DNA of 64,000 nucleotides from a virus, in IMG/VR virus record IMGVR_UViG_3300035666_000005, positions 1 to 64,000 of that record; one strand, written 5' to 3'. Shown here one piece after another: positions 1 through 7,413 of the stretch. The notes under the pieces were generated by a model. It had not been told where the DNA came from and searched no databases. It saw only the letters and a program-made list of their open reading frames with translations. The position numbers and the translations under genes were made by a program. The first letter of the stretch is position 1. The number at the start of each line of letters is the position of its first letter.

Positions 1-349
1 TATGTTCATTTAAAAGATATTTAAGAAGAAAAATACAATTACCAAAACGATCACATGATTCCCAATCACGAGCGTTCATATTTTCTTCATAGTATTCTTC
101 GTTTTCTTCTAACTTATTCTTGAGTTCAGTAATCTTACCTTCTGACAAATTCATACGAATAAAATCTAGAACATGTTCGGCCTCTTGATCTGTTAAATGA
201 AATTCAACTCTTCCGCCATCAAATTTTGAACCATAATTAAATTCAAATTTAATTTGAACATCAGGATGAAAAGATTCAAAAGTCTTATCACTAAAATCAG
301 AAAAATATTCTGCACGTTCTTCTTGTTTAGGTTGGGTTATTTTTTTCAT
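1..349 (-). CDS. Hypothetical protein, 3' end cut by window edge
   Basis: An open frame reads from an ATG at 349 down to base 1 with no stop, so about 116 N-terminal codons are present and the C-terminus is lost. The start overlaps the stop of the next gene upstream by ATGA (346-349), the usual junction in this operon. The product is acidic: it has an N-terminal half rich in Phe, Asp and Glu and a Lys/Glu-rich helical stretch that may be coiled coil. No known motif is seen and I do not recognise the family. It is the most distal visible gene of the minus-strand operon that starts at 5159. Confidence 0.7.
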   Translation of the reverse strand, partial: MKKITQPKQEERAEYFSDFSDKTFESFHPDVQIKFEFNYGSKFDGGRVEFHLTDQEAEHVLDFIRMNLSEGKITELKNKLEENEEYYEENMNARDWESCDRFGNCIFLLKYLLNEH

Positions 350-930
350 AGAAAATACTGAAAGTATTTACTATTTATATCAAAATATTCATCAACTGTC
401 AAGAATTTTGTCGGCATATTATTATAAATTTTTGGATTTTCATATGGCTTCGGATACCAAGCCTTATTAACAAAAGCATAAGTATAAGAAAAAAGATATG
501 AATTTGCCTTTTGTATATATTGTTTTTTATTAAAACGAATTTTGTATTTTTGCATTTTTGCAACGGTTCTTTTTTCACAATCAATCTCAAGATTGATCGC
601 ATTTTTGAAACCTTTTTCTAAAGTTTTTTTTGATAAGTTTTTACCATGAATCCAGTCTTCAACAATAAATAAAGAATCTTTATCTGGAATCCAAACTAGT
701 GGGCCCTCCAACATTTGATCCAAGTGACAAGATTCGTGAACAAGAATATCAAGCCAGTCCTGCATTTTTTCTTTTTTTGTGGCAACTGCAAGAGTTTGTT
801 CATCAAAGTACCCACTACAAGGAATATTTTCTTGATCAACTTGGTCTGTATATTCTAAACGAAAATTAATCCCATGACTAATACATTGGGTCATGATATC
901 TGATATTAATTTTTGTATATTTTTATTCAT
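346..930 (-). CDS. Putative zinc metallopeptidase-like protein (HESCH motif)
   Basis: 194 residues. Residues 65-69 read HESCH, preceded by hydrophobic DILV and followed by LDQ. This matches the HExxH zinc-binding helix of metallopeptidases. No clear third ligand can be assigned, so catalysis is not proven. There is no signal peptide or membrane segment, so a cytoplasmic protein is expected. It is linked by ATGA overlaps to the metallophosphoesterase upstream (stop/start at 927-930) and to the truncated gene downstream. The region around the motif resembles small phage proteins of unknown role. Function is inferred only from the motif. Confidence 0.6.
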   Translation of the reverse strand: MNKNIQKLISDIMTQCISHGINFRLEYTDQVDQENIPCSGYFDEQTLAVATKKEKMQDWLDILVHESCHLDQMLEGPLVWIPDKDSLFIVEDWIHGKNLSKKTLEKGFKNAINLEIDCEKRTVAKMQKYKIRFNKKQYIQKANSYLFSYTYAFVNKAWYPKPYENPKIYNNMPTKFLTVDEYFDINSKYFQYFL

Positions 931-1715
931 CGTATTCTATATGTTGTTAAGCGACCGTCACGAATGATTGCGTAGTCTTTAAGATTAGTGTCAAGATTCC
1001 AGCTTTCGTATTCAGTGTTTAATGCTGTAGCGGTTGGCTCTGGAACATAACTATGCCCAAAAACCTGCTTACCGATATCAGGTGACGCATGAAATTCATT
1101 ATAGTAATCAAGCCACAAAAGTCCGCCAGTATTGTCTTGCCCCCCACGAGCAACCCCAACAGCAGAAATCAATGCGTTCTGACGGTAAGCAACATTTCTA
1201 AAGTTAAGCCAAACATCTGGTATCACCTCATCAATTACTTGATTTACGGTGTGACCATATGGAATTTGACGATTAATCATTCCAGCATGGGAAAAAATCC
1301 ATCCCTGCGAACGATGTGCAATTTTAAAGTTTTTTACAAACCAGTCATCTTTAAGACCTTTATCGTAAAAGACTTGACGGAAAGTACCAATTTTACTTTT
1401 AGTTACCCCTGAACACCAATAGGTTACGCTTGGCGCAACACTAGTATAGCCACCTTTTTTATTATTATAAATATAAGCAAGATCATGGTTTCCGACAAGA
1501 AAAACCATTTTACCAGTTTTTTCATTTTCCCAAACAAGATCACGTAAAAATAAGCAAGTATCTTTAAAACTTGCAACTTTTGGGGGCTCGTAAAAAGAAT
1601 CTAGCCAATCCCCAAGAAAGATAATCTCATCAAACGATTCTAACTTCTCAAGTTGAAAAATCTTTTTAAGTCCAGCTATATCTTGATGAATATCTGGTAT
1701 TATAAGAGTTTTCAT
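927..1715 (-). CDS. Calcineurin-like metallophosphoesterase
   Basis: 262 residues with the full set of metallophosphoesterase motifs: DxH at residues 8-10, GDxxD at 35-39 (GDWLDS), GNHD at 75-78, a FSHAG block near 142 and FGHS near 218. These are the ligands of the two-metal centre in the calcineurin/Ser-Thr phosphatase superfamily. The HAG block resembles the phage-lambda/PrpA type of Ser/Thr or diadenosine-polyphosphate phosphatases, but the substrate cannot be read from sequence. It sits two bases downstream of a second metallophosphoesterase (1718-2374), so two paralogous enzymes are co-transcribed. Confidence 0.85.
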   Translation of the reverse strand: MKTLIIPDIHQDIAGLKKIFQLEKLESFDEIIFLGDWLDSFYEPPKVASFKDTCLFLRDLVWENEKTGKMVFLVGNHDLAYIYNNKKGGYTSVAPSVTYWCSGVTKSKIGTFRQVFYDKGLKDDWFVKNFKIAHRSQGWIFSHAGMINRQIPYGHTVNQVIDEVIPDVWLNFRNVAYRQNALISAVGVARGGQDNTGGLLWLDYYNEFHASPDIGKQVFGHSYVPEPTATALNTEYESWNLDTNLKDYAIIRDGRLTTYRIR

Positions 1716-1717
1716 GG

Positions 1718-2374
1718 TTAAATGTAGTTTAGTCTGATTTCTGCGTTTTCGTCAATTGTTATGTATGAACACAATTTTCTCTCACAGAAAGACCCCGTAT
1801 TAACGTAACATCCTTCTATAGCTGGAAAATGCGAATGTCCACATATTATATAGTCTTTTTTATTTAATGTACAATACTTTTTTGCATTATCTTTATAATA
1901 AGTTGCCTTACAAACTAATTTGTGGCAAGAATGGCGAACCCAACGAGCTAGATCAGGAAAATTTGTTCTCAGCCAGTAATAAAAATCAGTTGTTAAATCC
2001 GTTCTCCAACGCTTTGTCGAGACAAAAAAATCAAAAATATCACCATGTAAAAAAATGAACTTTTTCCCATTAATTGTTTCTTCATGCTCCAAATCAGTTT
2101 TGATTCCCAAAAGATGGGTCATGTGTTCCATATTGAGAAAACAATGGTTACCTAGCAAATATATTACTTCGCATTTTTTACTAACACTACGTATAGTAGA
2201 TAAAACACGCCAATGATTTTTCTTTAATCTCGAAAGATGTTTAGAATCGAAAAGATCGCCTACAATAATTATTTTTTCGGCTTTAACCTTTCTTAAAACG
2301 TTAATTACTTTTTTGGGCTGACAATCAGGATCGCCAAGATGAATATCAGAGAATGCCAATATTTTACATTGCAT
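1718..2374 (-). CDS. Metallophosphoesterase, LpxH/YfcE-like
   Basis: 218 residues. Motifs: SDIH at 9-12, VGDLFDS around 38-44, LLGNHC around 73-78, HGD near 111 and ICGHSH near 175, followed by a NTGS block. The architecture fits the UDP-2,3-diacylglucosamine hydrolase-like group of calcineurin phosphatases. The usual GNHD motif reads GNHC here, a change at a conserved acidic position that may affect catalysis or metal binding. It is in the same operon as the 927-1715 phosphoesterase. The substrate is unknown. An LPS-lipid role is possible only by family resemblance. Confidence 0.8.
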   Translation of the reverse strand: MQCKILAFSDIHLGDPDCQPKKVINVLRKVKAEKIIIVGDLFDSKHLSRLKKNHWRVLSTIRSVSKKCEVIYLLGNHCFLNMEHMTHLLGIKTDLEHEETINGKKFIFLHGDIFDFFVSTKRWRTDLTTDFYYWLRTNFPDLARWVRHSCHKLVCKATYYKDNAKKYCTLNKKDYIICGHSHFPAIEGCYVNTGSFCERKLCSYITIDENAEIRLNYI

Positions 2375-2387
2375 TCATATAATTACA

Positions 2388-2783
2388 TCAATCTTTATCC
2401 CAAAGGAATATAACATTTTCGTAATGTGAGAAATCTTTTTCTAATCCAGGCTTTAAAACTTGTTCCCATATTTTATATCTATTGGCTAGTCCACCACCTA
2501 ATTGTGAAATATAATAAATTTTATCAGGATTTTTTTCAATAATCAGTTGTAACTCAATAGATTGAACGGTAAAATCAATCCGGTAACTTTCAGGGCGAAA
2601 AAAGGATTCATCCATATTATCTGGATTTTTTTTAGTTATAAACCCATATGTTTGTGGGTGATCTCTTAAAGCTGCCGCACCACCATAACCTACACGACGA
2701 AGATTATCACCAAAGACAAATACAGCATTCGGATTTTTGTCTAAAAAATCTTTTGTAACAATAAAATTTTCGTATTTAGCCAT
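2388..2783 (-). CDS. Macro-domain-like phage protein
   Basis: 131 residues from the ATG at 2783, which follows the upstream stop by one base. An in-frame TTG 15 nt earlier is not needed. Near residue 22 the protein reads VFVFGDNLRRVGYGGAA, a glycine-rich loop like those in macro/ADP-ribose-binding-like phage and bacterial proteins with a FVFGxNLxGxxGxGAA signature. A second conserved patch is ISQLGGGLANRY. It is probably a small cytoplasmic nucleotide-binding or ADP-ribose-related protein. The exact ligand is an inference. It is part of the 5159-1 operon. Confidence 0.65.
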   Translation of the reverse strand: MAKYENFIVTKDFLDKNPNAVFVFGDNLRRVGYGGAAALRDHPQTYGFITKKNPDNMDESFFRPESYRIDFTVQSIELQLIIEKNPDKIYYISQLGGGLANRYKIWEQVLKPGLEKDFSHYENVIFLWDKD

Positions 2784-2784
2784 C

Positions 2785-3162
2785 TTACCCAAGTCCAAAG
2801 TTAATTACACCTTTAAATTTTTCTGGCTTTTTTATTTCTTTCCATTTCATGGTTTTAAAATCTGCCTCGAACCATGACTCTTCAAATTCTTCGGACATAG
2901 CATAAACGCCTTCAAAAACTTTTTCAATTATTAAATATTTATACAAGCCGCCCTCATCAAGACCATTGATTCCAAATTTTTCTATAAAATGTAGAGCATC
3001 GCTATATCGAGTATAAAAACCAATGCACCGACAACGCTCTCCAGATTTTTCTGGAACCATTGTAATTGTATAAATTGATTCTGATTTATTATCAAATTGA
3101 CGAGTTTCTAAAAGCGTATTGTGATTATAAAGAACTTCGTACTTTGGAGAATCTTCACTCAT
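2785..3162 (-). CDS. Hypothetical protein
   Basis: 125 residues, with the start at the ATG at 3162, which overlaps the upstream stop as ATGA. A TTG two codons earlier is in frame but would enlarge the overlap for no reason. It is acidic, with Trp/Phe-rich patches in the C-terminal half and a CRC motif in the middle. There is no membrane segment or catalytic signature. I do not recognise it. Its place between tightly coupled operon genes argues that it is a real gene. Confidence 0.65.
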   Translation of the reverse strand: MSEDSPKYEVLYNHNTLLETRQFDNKSESIYTITMVPEKSGERCRCIGFYTRYSDALHFIEKFGINGLDEGGLYKYLIIEKVFEGVYAMSEEFEESWFEADFKTMKWKEIKKPEKFKGVINFGLG

Positions 3163-3815
3163 GTCCAAAAATATTCTCTATATTTTACAATTTCTGTCAA
3201 GATCTTTGTATCGCTTTTATTAATTAAGGTTTCGATACGATGAACTTCTGCGTAGTCTTGTTCATATGAGTCCCGTCTTACTTCTGTAAGACGCTTTGCA
3301 GTTAGCGGTGGATATGCAGCGTCAAGATCCTTTTGAAGTTTAGGTCTTTCTATAGTCAAATAAGCGTAAGCTTTTTCAAGCCATTTTGCAAACTTTGAGC
3401 ACTCCTGTCCAGAAGCTTCCCAATCTACAATTCCATTTTTATACTCATCTTCATAGAAGCCTTTTACGAACGCAAAATTAACGTCTTCAATTAGAACGCA
3501 TACATCAGCCCATGTATTAGGAATCGCGGCACGATATTTTTTATTTTTTGGATTAAAAAAGCATTTAAATTTATACCAACCATCACGGATTTGGTATGGA
3601 ACTTTATAATAGAAATTTTTTTTGAACATTAGCCATTTTAGCCAAATATTCAAATTAAACCAGGTTTTCCAAGTAGATTTGTATTCAAGAGGATCAATAA
3701 TATTGATTTTTTTAGTACTCGCGCCAAAGTCTTTAACATAAGTTTTCATTTTCTCAATTTTACGAGTTGGCTTAGTTACTTTATTTGGTTTAATTTTTAC
3801 CTGTTTGTTTTTCAT
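3159..3815 (-). CDS. Hypothetical protein, basic N-terminus
   Basis: 218 residues. The first 30 are very basic (many Lys, Arg, Pro) and probably disordered. A central block rich in Trp, Tyr, Phe and Lys follows, then a helical C-terminal half. The start is an ATG at 3815 with an ATGA overlap to the AAA+ gene upstream. The basic tail would suit binding to nucleic acid, but no domain is recognisable. It is co-transcribed with the AAA+ ATPase, so a joint function is possible though not shown. Confidence 0.65.
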   Translation of the reverse strand: MKNKQVKIKPNKVTKPTRKIEKMKTYVKDFGASTKKINIIDPLEYKSTWKTWFNLNIWLKWLMFKKNFYYKVPYQIRDGWYKFKCFFNPKNKKYRAAIPNTWADVCVLIEDVNFAFVKGFYEDEYKNGIVDWEASGQECSKFAKWLEKAYAYLTIERPKLQKDLDAAYPPLTAKRLTEVRRDSYEQDYAEVHRIETLINKSDTKILTEIVKYREYFWT

Positions 3816-4969
3816 GGCATAAATCCTATCTTTGGTTTTTCTAAACTTTTAATATTACTAATAAGTTCTTCATCACTTTTTGCATAATAAATATCTGCAA
3901 GAGTCATATTATCTTCTGCTTTGATATCAATGTCAAGTTTTTTAATAAGTTTTGCCGCTTGTTTTTCGTTAAGACCTTGGAATGAATACTCAGCTTTCAA
4001 GCGACCTTTTCTTAGAAGTGCTTCATCAATATCTTGGCGGTCACAGTTATAGGTGACAATCACATTCAATTTAAGAACGTCGCCCAGAATACCATCAGTC
4101 ATGTTTAGAAGAGTTGATACAAGAGAGGGTTGGTCTGAAAGATGACGCTTGGTAAGTGCTTTTTCGGCATCTTCAAGAATCATAACACAATCAGTTTTTT
4201 TCTTCAGTAGGCTTAAGATCGACGGGTTAGTAATTTCATCAACAAAAGAAGTTGGAAAGAAAATAACGTCTTTCTTAAGAATTGATGCCAAGTATCTTAT
4301 GTAAGTTGTTTTTCCAGTCCCTGGTCTACCATGAAGCATGTACAGTCCAGATGAATTTTCATGAAGTGATTTAATCATTTTTTCACTTACTGATTCAAAG
4401 CCTTCTCCGTAGTTCAATCCAATATCAAAAGTTTCTGGTAAGTTAATATTGAATTTTGAAAAATTAAAATTACCATAGTCTTGGTTTACCATGAAAATAT
4501 TAGGACGTTTATCTGTATCCATAAACTCTCTAAATTCTTCATCCACACATTTTTTGCTGGTAGGATAATAAAACATTAATTTGCATTTATCTTTATCCCG
4601 CCCACTTTCAGAATTAATTTGTATAAAATTATCTTTATAGAAGTAAATTGAACCGTCTTCATAATCAAAGCTAGGAAGAATAACTTCCCCGCCAATCATG
4701 AATGGTTCTTCGCCTTCTTCTTGTTCTAATTCTTCGATAGTTTTTGAAATTAGAACTTCTTCGCCAATTTGAACAAGTTGACCGCCATTTTTATTAAGAT
4801 AGTCAATAATTTTATCTTTAAAGAAATTTTCTCTATATCTTTTATATGATGGCATGTCCCCCTCATACAAGGAAGTAATTAAAGCGATTGGATTGAGGAA
4901 TTCAGAATGAAATAATCCAGCTAGAGTTAATTCGGGTAATTTAGATTTTGGGATTCTATAAGAGTTCAT
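3812..4969 (-). CDS. AAA+ ATPase
   Basis: 385 residues from the ATG at 4969, one base after the upstream stop. An in-frame TTG at 4990 lies inside the upstream gene and is less likely. Walker A (GRPGTGKTT) is at about residues 214-222 and Walker B (CVMILEDAE) at about 261-269. A sensor-1-like Asn in TYNCD and an arginine patch (LLRKGRL) follow. The roughly 200 residues before the ATPase core are probably the substrate-recognition part. The layout is like classic BCS1/ClpX-type AAA+ ATPases found as single genes in large phages. The remodelled substrate is unknown. Confidence 0.85.
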   Translation of the reverse strand: MNSYRIPKSKLPELTLAGLFHSEFLNPIALITSLYEGDMPSYKRYRENFFKDKIIDYLNKNGGQLVQIGEEVLISKTIEELEQEEGEEPFMIGGEVILPSFDYEDGSIYFYKDNFIQINSESGRDKDKCKLMFYYPTSKKCVDEEFREFMDTDKRPNIFMVNQDYGNFNFSKFNINLPETFDIGLNYGEGFESVSEKMIKSLHENSSGLYMLHGRPGTGKTTYIRYLASILKKDVIFFPTSFVDEITNPSILSLLKKKTDCVMILEDAEKALTKRHLSDQPSLVSTLLNMTDGILGDVLKLNVIVTYNCDRQDIDEALLRKGRLKAEYSFQGLNEKQAAKLIKKLDIDIKAEDNMTLADIYYAKSDEELISNIKSLEKPKIGFMP

Positions 4970-4970
4970 A

Positions 4971-5159
4971 TTAAAAAGGATCGAAACCAAATTTTAAAGA
5001 AAATGCTTGTTCCACTAAAGCTTTTTTATGCAGCTTTGAGTTTAATGCAAGGTATAAACTATTTTCAAATTCACGATTTTGATCTTTTTCAAAAACATGA
5101 ACAAGTATTTCTGATAATCTTTTAATCTCTTTTTTTGTTGGTTTTTTAAATTTGCTCAT
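4971..5159 (-). CDS. Small hypothetical protein, first gene of left operon
   Basis: 62 residues, Lys/Glu-rich and helical, with no Cys and no membrane segment. The ATG at 5159 lies about 30 nt downstream of a good sigma70-type -10 box (5190-5195). This makes it the first gene of the minus-strand operon that runs to base 1. The frame is conserved in length right up to the start of the AAA+ gene (one-base gap). Not recognised. Confidence 0.6.
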   Translation of the reverse strand: MSKFKKPTKKEIKRLSEILVHVFEKDQNREFENSLYLALNSKLHKKALVEQAFSLKFGFDPF

Positions 5160-5189
5160 AATAGAGAACTTGCTTCACACGCTTTATTT

Positions 5190-5217
5190 ATTATAGCTAT
5201 ATTTAGTAATTAATCAA
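5190..5217 (-). promoter_or_regulatory. Sigma70-type promoter of the left operon
   Basis: On the minus strand TTGATT (5217-5212), a 16-nt spacer and a perfect TATAAT (5195-5190) precede the gene that starts at 5159. It lies between the tRNA cluster and the operon, so the operon can be expressed independently of the tRNAs. Confidence 0.6.
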
Positions 5218-5225
5218 GAAGAAAG

Positions 5226-5307
5226 TGCCCAAAGAGGGACTTGAACCCCCATTCCTTACGGAAACAGATCCTAAGTCTGTCGCGTCTGCCAATTTCGCCA
5301 TTTGGGC
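5226..5307 (-). tRNA. tRNA-Leu (anticodon UAG)
   Basis: 82 nt. The acceptor arm GCCCAAA pairs with TTTGGGC, followed by discriminator A at 5226. The anticodon loop shows TAG within CTTAGGA. A long variable arm (TTTCC-GTAA-GGAA) is the class II hallmark of tRNA-Leu. The T-arm reads GGGGGTTCAAGTCCCTC. No CCA is encoded, so the host nucleotidyltransferase must add it. It lies in a three-tRNA cluster probably transcribed from upstream of 5541. Confidence 0.95.
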
Positions 5308-5310
5308 AAA

Positions 5311-5383
5311 TGGAGGTGACAGGGCTCGAACCTGCTACCTTGACCTTGCAAAGGTCCTGCTCTACCAGATGAGCTACACCCCC
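5311..5383 (-). tRNA. tRNA-Ala (anticodon UGC)
   Basis: 73 nt. GGGGGTG pairs with CACCTCC (one G-U), with discriminator A at 5311. The D-arm reads GCTCATCTGGTAGAGC, the anticodon loop TTTGCAA and the T-arm GCAGGTTCGAGCCCTGT. No encoded CCA. It is three bases from tRNA-Leu, so one transcript is likely processed into both. Confidence 0.95.
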
Positions 5384-5470
5384 TTAAATGTGAGCAGTTT
5401 ACCCGCGACTGCTCTGGAAAAACCACAACCATCGGAAAGTCGGCCCCTTTTACGAGATAATCCCAAATCA
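5384..5470 (-). other. Unassigned structured spacer between tRNAs
   Basis: These 87 nt separate tRNA-Ala and tRNA-Val. They hold a perfect 7-bp stem (GAGCAGT/ACTGCTC, 5392-5398 with 5408-5414, 9-nt loop). By my count 40 of 87 bases are G or C, clearly more than the surrounding genes. In an A+T-rich genome this often marks a structured RNA. No T-loop consensus or anticodon arm can be drawn, so I do not call a fourth tRNA. It may be a small RNA, a processing element or a decayed tRNA. Confidence 0.4.
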
Positions 5471-5541
5471 TAGGGAGTAATGGAGTCGAACCATTCACCT
5501 ACGGATGTAAACCGTATGTTTTACCGATAAACTAACTCCCC
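5471..5541 (-). tRNA. tRNA-Val (anticodon UAC)
   Basis: 71 nt. The acceptor stem is GGGGAGT with ACTCCCT (terminal G-U pair) and discriminator A at 5471. The anticodon stem TACGG/CCGTA encloses loop TTTACAT, anticodon TAC. The T-arm is AATGG-TTCGACT-CCATT. The D-arm is short and A+T-rich. No encoded CCA. Confidence 0.9.
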
Positions 5542-5559
5542 AATTAAAATTTAAAAGAA

Positions 5560-5829
5560 CTAATTTTTTCTAAATTTAAACCATGCGTGAACCAATATTA
5601 TACACATTACTAACCCAACTGAGTAATTTGCAAACCACCAAATTCCAAATTGAGTAAAGAACATGTATATCATTCCAGATATATAACCACAAATTGACAT
5701 TAATATCAATGCTAAAGATACATCTTTAGATGATTGATTTTTAAAAATTTTAAGAATTTGTGGTATGTAACAAAACATAAAACTAATTGTCATTATTATT
5801 CCAAATATTTGTGCCAATGTTTCTTTCAT
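5560..5829 (-). CDS. SemiSWEET/PQ-loop family membrane protein
   Basis: 89 residues forming three hydrophobic segments (about 5-23, 38-58, 63-82), the size and topology of bacterial SemiSWEET sugar transporters. The first segment carries the PQ-loop signature CYIPQILKIFKNQSSKDVS, typical of the SWEET/MtN3 group. SemiSWEETs work as dimers and move small sugars across the inner membrane by facilitated diffusion. A phage copy could alter sugar uptake or export in the infected cell, which is inference. The ATG at 5829 overlaps the stop of the HELGH gene upstream (ATGA). Confidence 0.85.
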   Translation of the reverse strand: MKETLAQIFGIIMTISFMFCYIPQILKIFKNQSSKDVSLALILMSICGYISGMIYMFFTQFGIWWFANYSVGLVMCIILVHAWFKFRKN

Positions 5830-6248
5830 AAGTAAATTCGGGGTAATTTAAATTTTTTTTCAAACCATTTTATAAGTTTCTTTCTTTCACTTTTTAAGTA
5901 AGCAAAACGATACTGCCCAAATATTTTTCTCATGCCCCAAGCGTCCCATTCGCGTTTTGCCCAATGTTCAACCCAATTTTCGGCTTTAAAAGATTTAATA
6001 GCGGAATAATCATGTTCTTTGTGGAATTTTGTCCACAACCCTTTTCTAACACAGTAAATATGCCCTAATTCATGAAATACTGCCTCGGCCATTCCCTTTC
6101 TAGGTAATTTTTTATCTATATAAATAATTTCTTTTTCTACATCTACTTCTCCATCTAATTCTTTATTAAAACGAGTACGAAATACAACTTTAACCTCGTA
6201 TTGTAGGCAAATTTGTCGTAAAAAACGTATTGTTTTTTCTCTATTCAT
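5826..6248 (-). CDS. Putative zinc metallopeptidase-like protein (HELGH)
   Basis: 140 residues. FHELGH at 58-63 is a canonical HExxH zinc motif. About 30 residues later, Glu/His-rich ENWVEHWAKREWDAW could supply the third ligand. There is no signal sequence. Size and motif match small gluzincin or ImmA-like phage proteins, but no partner repressor is seen, so the target is unknown. A possible promoter, TTTACA-N16-TATATT on the minus strand (6296-6269), overlaps the divergent ATGTGTAA motif. It is translationally coupled to the SemiSWEET gene. Confidence 0.7.
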   Translation of the reverse strand: MNREKTIRFLRQICLQYEVKVVFRTRFNKELDGEVDVEKEIIYIDKKLPRKGMAEAVFHELGHIYCVRKGLWTKFHKEHDYSAIKSFKAENWVEHWAKREWDAWGMRKIFGQYRFAYLKSERKKLIKWFEKKFKLPRIYL

Positions 6249-6287
6249 TTTATTATTTTAATTTTTAAAATATAAACTATCCATTTT

Positions 6288-6295
6288 ATGTGTAA
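6288..6295 (+). promoter_or_regulatory. ATGTGTAA candidate late-promoter motif
   Basis: Exact octamer ATGTGTAA on the plus strand, ending 3 nt before the ATG at 6299. The same octamer occurs between genes at 9663, 49374, 50325 and 58287, on the coding strand each time. If it is the core promoter, transcription may start inside the first codons, which would favour the second ATG at 6305. Confidence 0.45.
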
Positions 6296-6298
6296 ATA

Positions 6299-6643
6299 AT
6301 GTTAATGAATCCGTCTCTTATTAAAACAGAATATTTAGCAACAGGCCAAACCGCTCCTTTCACTGGTCAATGGGTTAATACCGCCCTCTGTAAAAACGGT
6401 TTTATTGTAGTATATGCTAGCGGTTCGAGCGTTAGCATTGATTTACAAGCTAAGACAGAATTAAATCAAAACCCTATGTTTTTAGAGGGTGGCTCAGCTG
6501 AAGCCGTATCTTTTTATACAGCTACGGGAATAGGTGCTGGTTATGGAGACCCAATCTTTTTTGACTCGCCAATCGCGAAAATTAGATTAGCAGCTACAGC
6601 TGGTAATGCCCCAGTATTTGCTTATATAACTTACCAAAATTAA
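6299..6643 (+). CDS. Putative small virion (decoration-like) protein
   Basis: 114 residues (112 if the ATG at 6305 is used). It is rich in Ala, Gly, Thr and Ser with alternating hydrophobic residues, as in an all-beta protein. A GYGDPIFFDSP block before a beta-rich end recalls small phage decoration or tail-associated proteins. No catalytic residues. It is the only plus-strand gene in this region, has the ATGTGTAA motif directly upstream, and its stop overlaps the convergent 6640-6858 gene by four bases. A late structural role is inferred from context and composition. Confidence 0.6.
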   Translation: MLMNPSLIKTEYLATGQTAPFTGQWVNTALCKNGFIVVYASGSSVSIDLQAKTELNQNPMFLEGGSAEAVSFYTATGIGAGYGDPIFFDSPIAKIRLAATAGNAPVFAYITYQN

Positions 6644-6858
6644 TCATTAAGTTCTTCTTCGCGTTTGGGTCGCGGTTTAAATCCAGTTTTTCTTTTATTT
6701 ATATAGGCCATATTTGGCTCTAATTTATATTCGGGATTATCTGAATGGGATTGAGAATCTTCAACTGTCCACATCCCCATATAAGTCCACTTCATTTTTT
6801 TATCAAGCTTTTTCCAAAGCTCGCTTGTCTTTAACGATTGAAAAGAAGGCCAGTACAT
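6640..6858 (-). CDS. Small hypothetical protein
   Basis: 72 residues with an N-terminal Trp-rich segment (two Trp in WKKLDKKMKW) and a basic tail ending in acidic EEELND. No membrane segment or motif. The ATG is at 6858. It lies 7 nt from the upstream gene on the same strand and overlaps the convergent gene end by four bases. Not recognised. Confidence 0.6.
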   Translation of the reverse strand: MYWPSFQSLKTSELWKKLDKKMKWTYMGMWTVEDSQSHSDNPEYKLEPNMAYINKRKTGFKPRPKREEELND

Positions 6859-6865
6859 ACTCTTA

Positions 6866-7354
6866 TTATGTTAAAAATTTTTTAAAAAGTCCAGTCTTTT
6901 TTTTATTTTCACTTTCAATAAAGATATTAAAATAATCAAAAATACCTTTGTTCCAGATTAGTAAGTATTGAAAAACTTCGATTGCTGGCATCATGCCCAT
7001 ACCCATTATTTCTTCATTAATAATACGCTCATGCTCTTCAAAATTATCCATAAAATCATATAGATAATCAAGAACTTTTTGCTTGTCTTCGAAAACAGCA
7101 GAATCAACCATTACTTCTGAAAACCATTGATTTTCTATTTTTTTCTTTGAGGATTTGAAAACACTAGTAAAAACTATATATTGTTTAGATTCCTGTAAAT
7201 ATACTCCAAAAATAATATAGAATAAATTTTTAGTTTTACGTTTATTAAACTTTTTAGAAACATCTGAAACCAGACGTTTAGGAACCGCACCAAACATTAC
7301 ATCTAAGTTAAGACCATCTAATTGTTCTACATTCAAAAGTTGTTGCAAGTCCAT
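6866..7354 (-). CDS. Hypothetical protein
   Basis: 162 residues with mixed alpha/beta composition, a basic middle (SKKFNKRKTK) and several aromatic clusters. A Met/Gly stretch (MGMGMMP) is at about 120-126. The ATG is at 7354, and the region before it contains TATAAT-like sequence but no good -35 box. It is divergent from the subtilisin gene. No family recognised. Confidence 0.65.
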   Translation of the reverse strand: MDLQQLLNVEQLDGLNLDVMFGAVPKRLVSDVSKKFNKRKTKNLFYIIFGVYLQESKQYIVFTSVFKSSKKKIENQWFSEVMVDSAVFEDKQKVLDYLYDFMDNFEEHERIINEEIMGMGMMPAIEVFQYLLIWNKGIFDYFNIFIESENKKKTGLFKKFLT

Positions 7355-7398
7355 GATTATAAATTATTATAGTAATAATATAATTAAATATATAAAAA

Positions 7399-7405
7399 AG
7401 TGTAA
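7399..7405 (+). promoter_or_regulatory. AGTGTAA variant of the late-promoter motif
   Basis: AGTGTAA followed by TTCATTAT, ending 8 nt before the subtilisin ATG at 7414. It differs from ATGTGTAA by one base in the shared GTGTAA core plus flank, and the same A+T-rich downstream sequence follows. Confidence 0.35.
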
Positions 7406-7413
7406 TTCATTAT

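Noticed and set aside
5384-5470. A fourth tRNA
   Set aside because: No T-loop consensus, no anticodon arm and no matching acceptor ends can be found, so it is left as an unassigned structured element.
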